In this document: positions 6,253-6,286 of the stretch, piece by piece
Numbering within the stretch: the first letter of the stretch is position 1
How the letters are laid out: each line of letters starts with the position of its first letter
Source: Planctomycetia bacterium
GTDB taxonomy: Bacteria > Planctomycetota > Planctomycetia > Gemmatales > Gemmataceae
Length of the DNA stretch: 6,286 nt
Assembly: GCA_005773755.1 (NCBI GenBank)
Contig: SXHE01000363.1
Span: 1-6,286 of the forward strand
Direction: 5' to 3'
Position numbers and translations under genes: made by a program
The notes under the pieces: model-generated
What the model was told of the DNA's origin: nothing
What the model saw: only the letters and a program-made list of their open reading frames with translations
Databases searched by the model: none

Positions 6253-6286
6253 CCCCTCCCCGCACAGGGGAGGGGCCGGGGGAGGG
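6253..6286 (-). repeat. C/G-rich hairpin repeat, copy 2 (right arm of inverted pair, reaches window edge)
   Basis: This is the same 34-bp unit on the minus strand, with one A/T difference in the loop. Its 9-bp stem is CCCCTCCCC (6253-6261) with GGGGAGGGG (6267-6275) around the loop GCACA. It is cut by, or ends at, the right edge of the window. A second, mutually exclusive perfect 9-bp stem exists here: CCCCTGTGC (6243-6251) with GCACAGGGG (6262-6270). The spacer between the two copies (6192-6252) is 61 bp and holds nothing else I recognise. Confidence 0.8.

Noticed and set aside
6158..6286. CRISPR array or insertion-sequence ends
   Set aside because: There are just two copies in inverted, not direct, orientation with a 61-bp spacer and no transposase frame. 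A dispersed hairpin repeat explains them better.

Overview
The window looks like chromosomal DNA from a Gemmata-type planctomycete (Gemmataceae or a close relative). Three things point there: very high GC with nearly all codons ending in G or C; a transmembrane Ser/Thr kinase fused to a long WD40 propeller region, a gene type greatly expanded in that group; and intergenic C/G-rich inverted repeats. This assignment is inference from style, since no rRNA or other marker gene is present.

Layout. Positions 1-452 (minus) hold the N-terminal 150 residues of a medium-chain dehydrogenase/reductase (quinone oxidoreductase-like), which runs off the left edge. It is divergent from a large plus-strand gene (607-3852; the frame is open from an ATG at 547) encoding a protein kinase domain, one membrane helix and about twelve WD40-like blades. 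A 36-bp gap separates this from a convergent minus-strand gene (3889-5907) for a 12-helix APC-superfamily permease with a cytosolic C-terminal domain of about 170 residues. The last 379 bp (5908-6286) hold no gene I can support. They contain a perfect TATAAT -10 box facing the permease, a leader hairpin, and two copies of a 34-bp C/G-rich hairpin repeat in inverted orientation at the right edge.

The three genes do not form an operon (minus, plus, minus), and nothing in the sequence links them to one pathway. The kinase is presumably a membrane receptor-like signalling protein, the permease imports a small cationic or amino-acid-like solute, and the dehydrogenase is a general redox enzyme.

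The most unusual signal is inside the kinase gene. Codons ending in A or T rise from about 1-5% to about 19% (hand count) between about 2281 and 3240, then fall abruptly back to about 1%. The anomalous segment coincides with the most degenerate WD40 blades. I see no new multi-gene system here.
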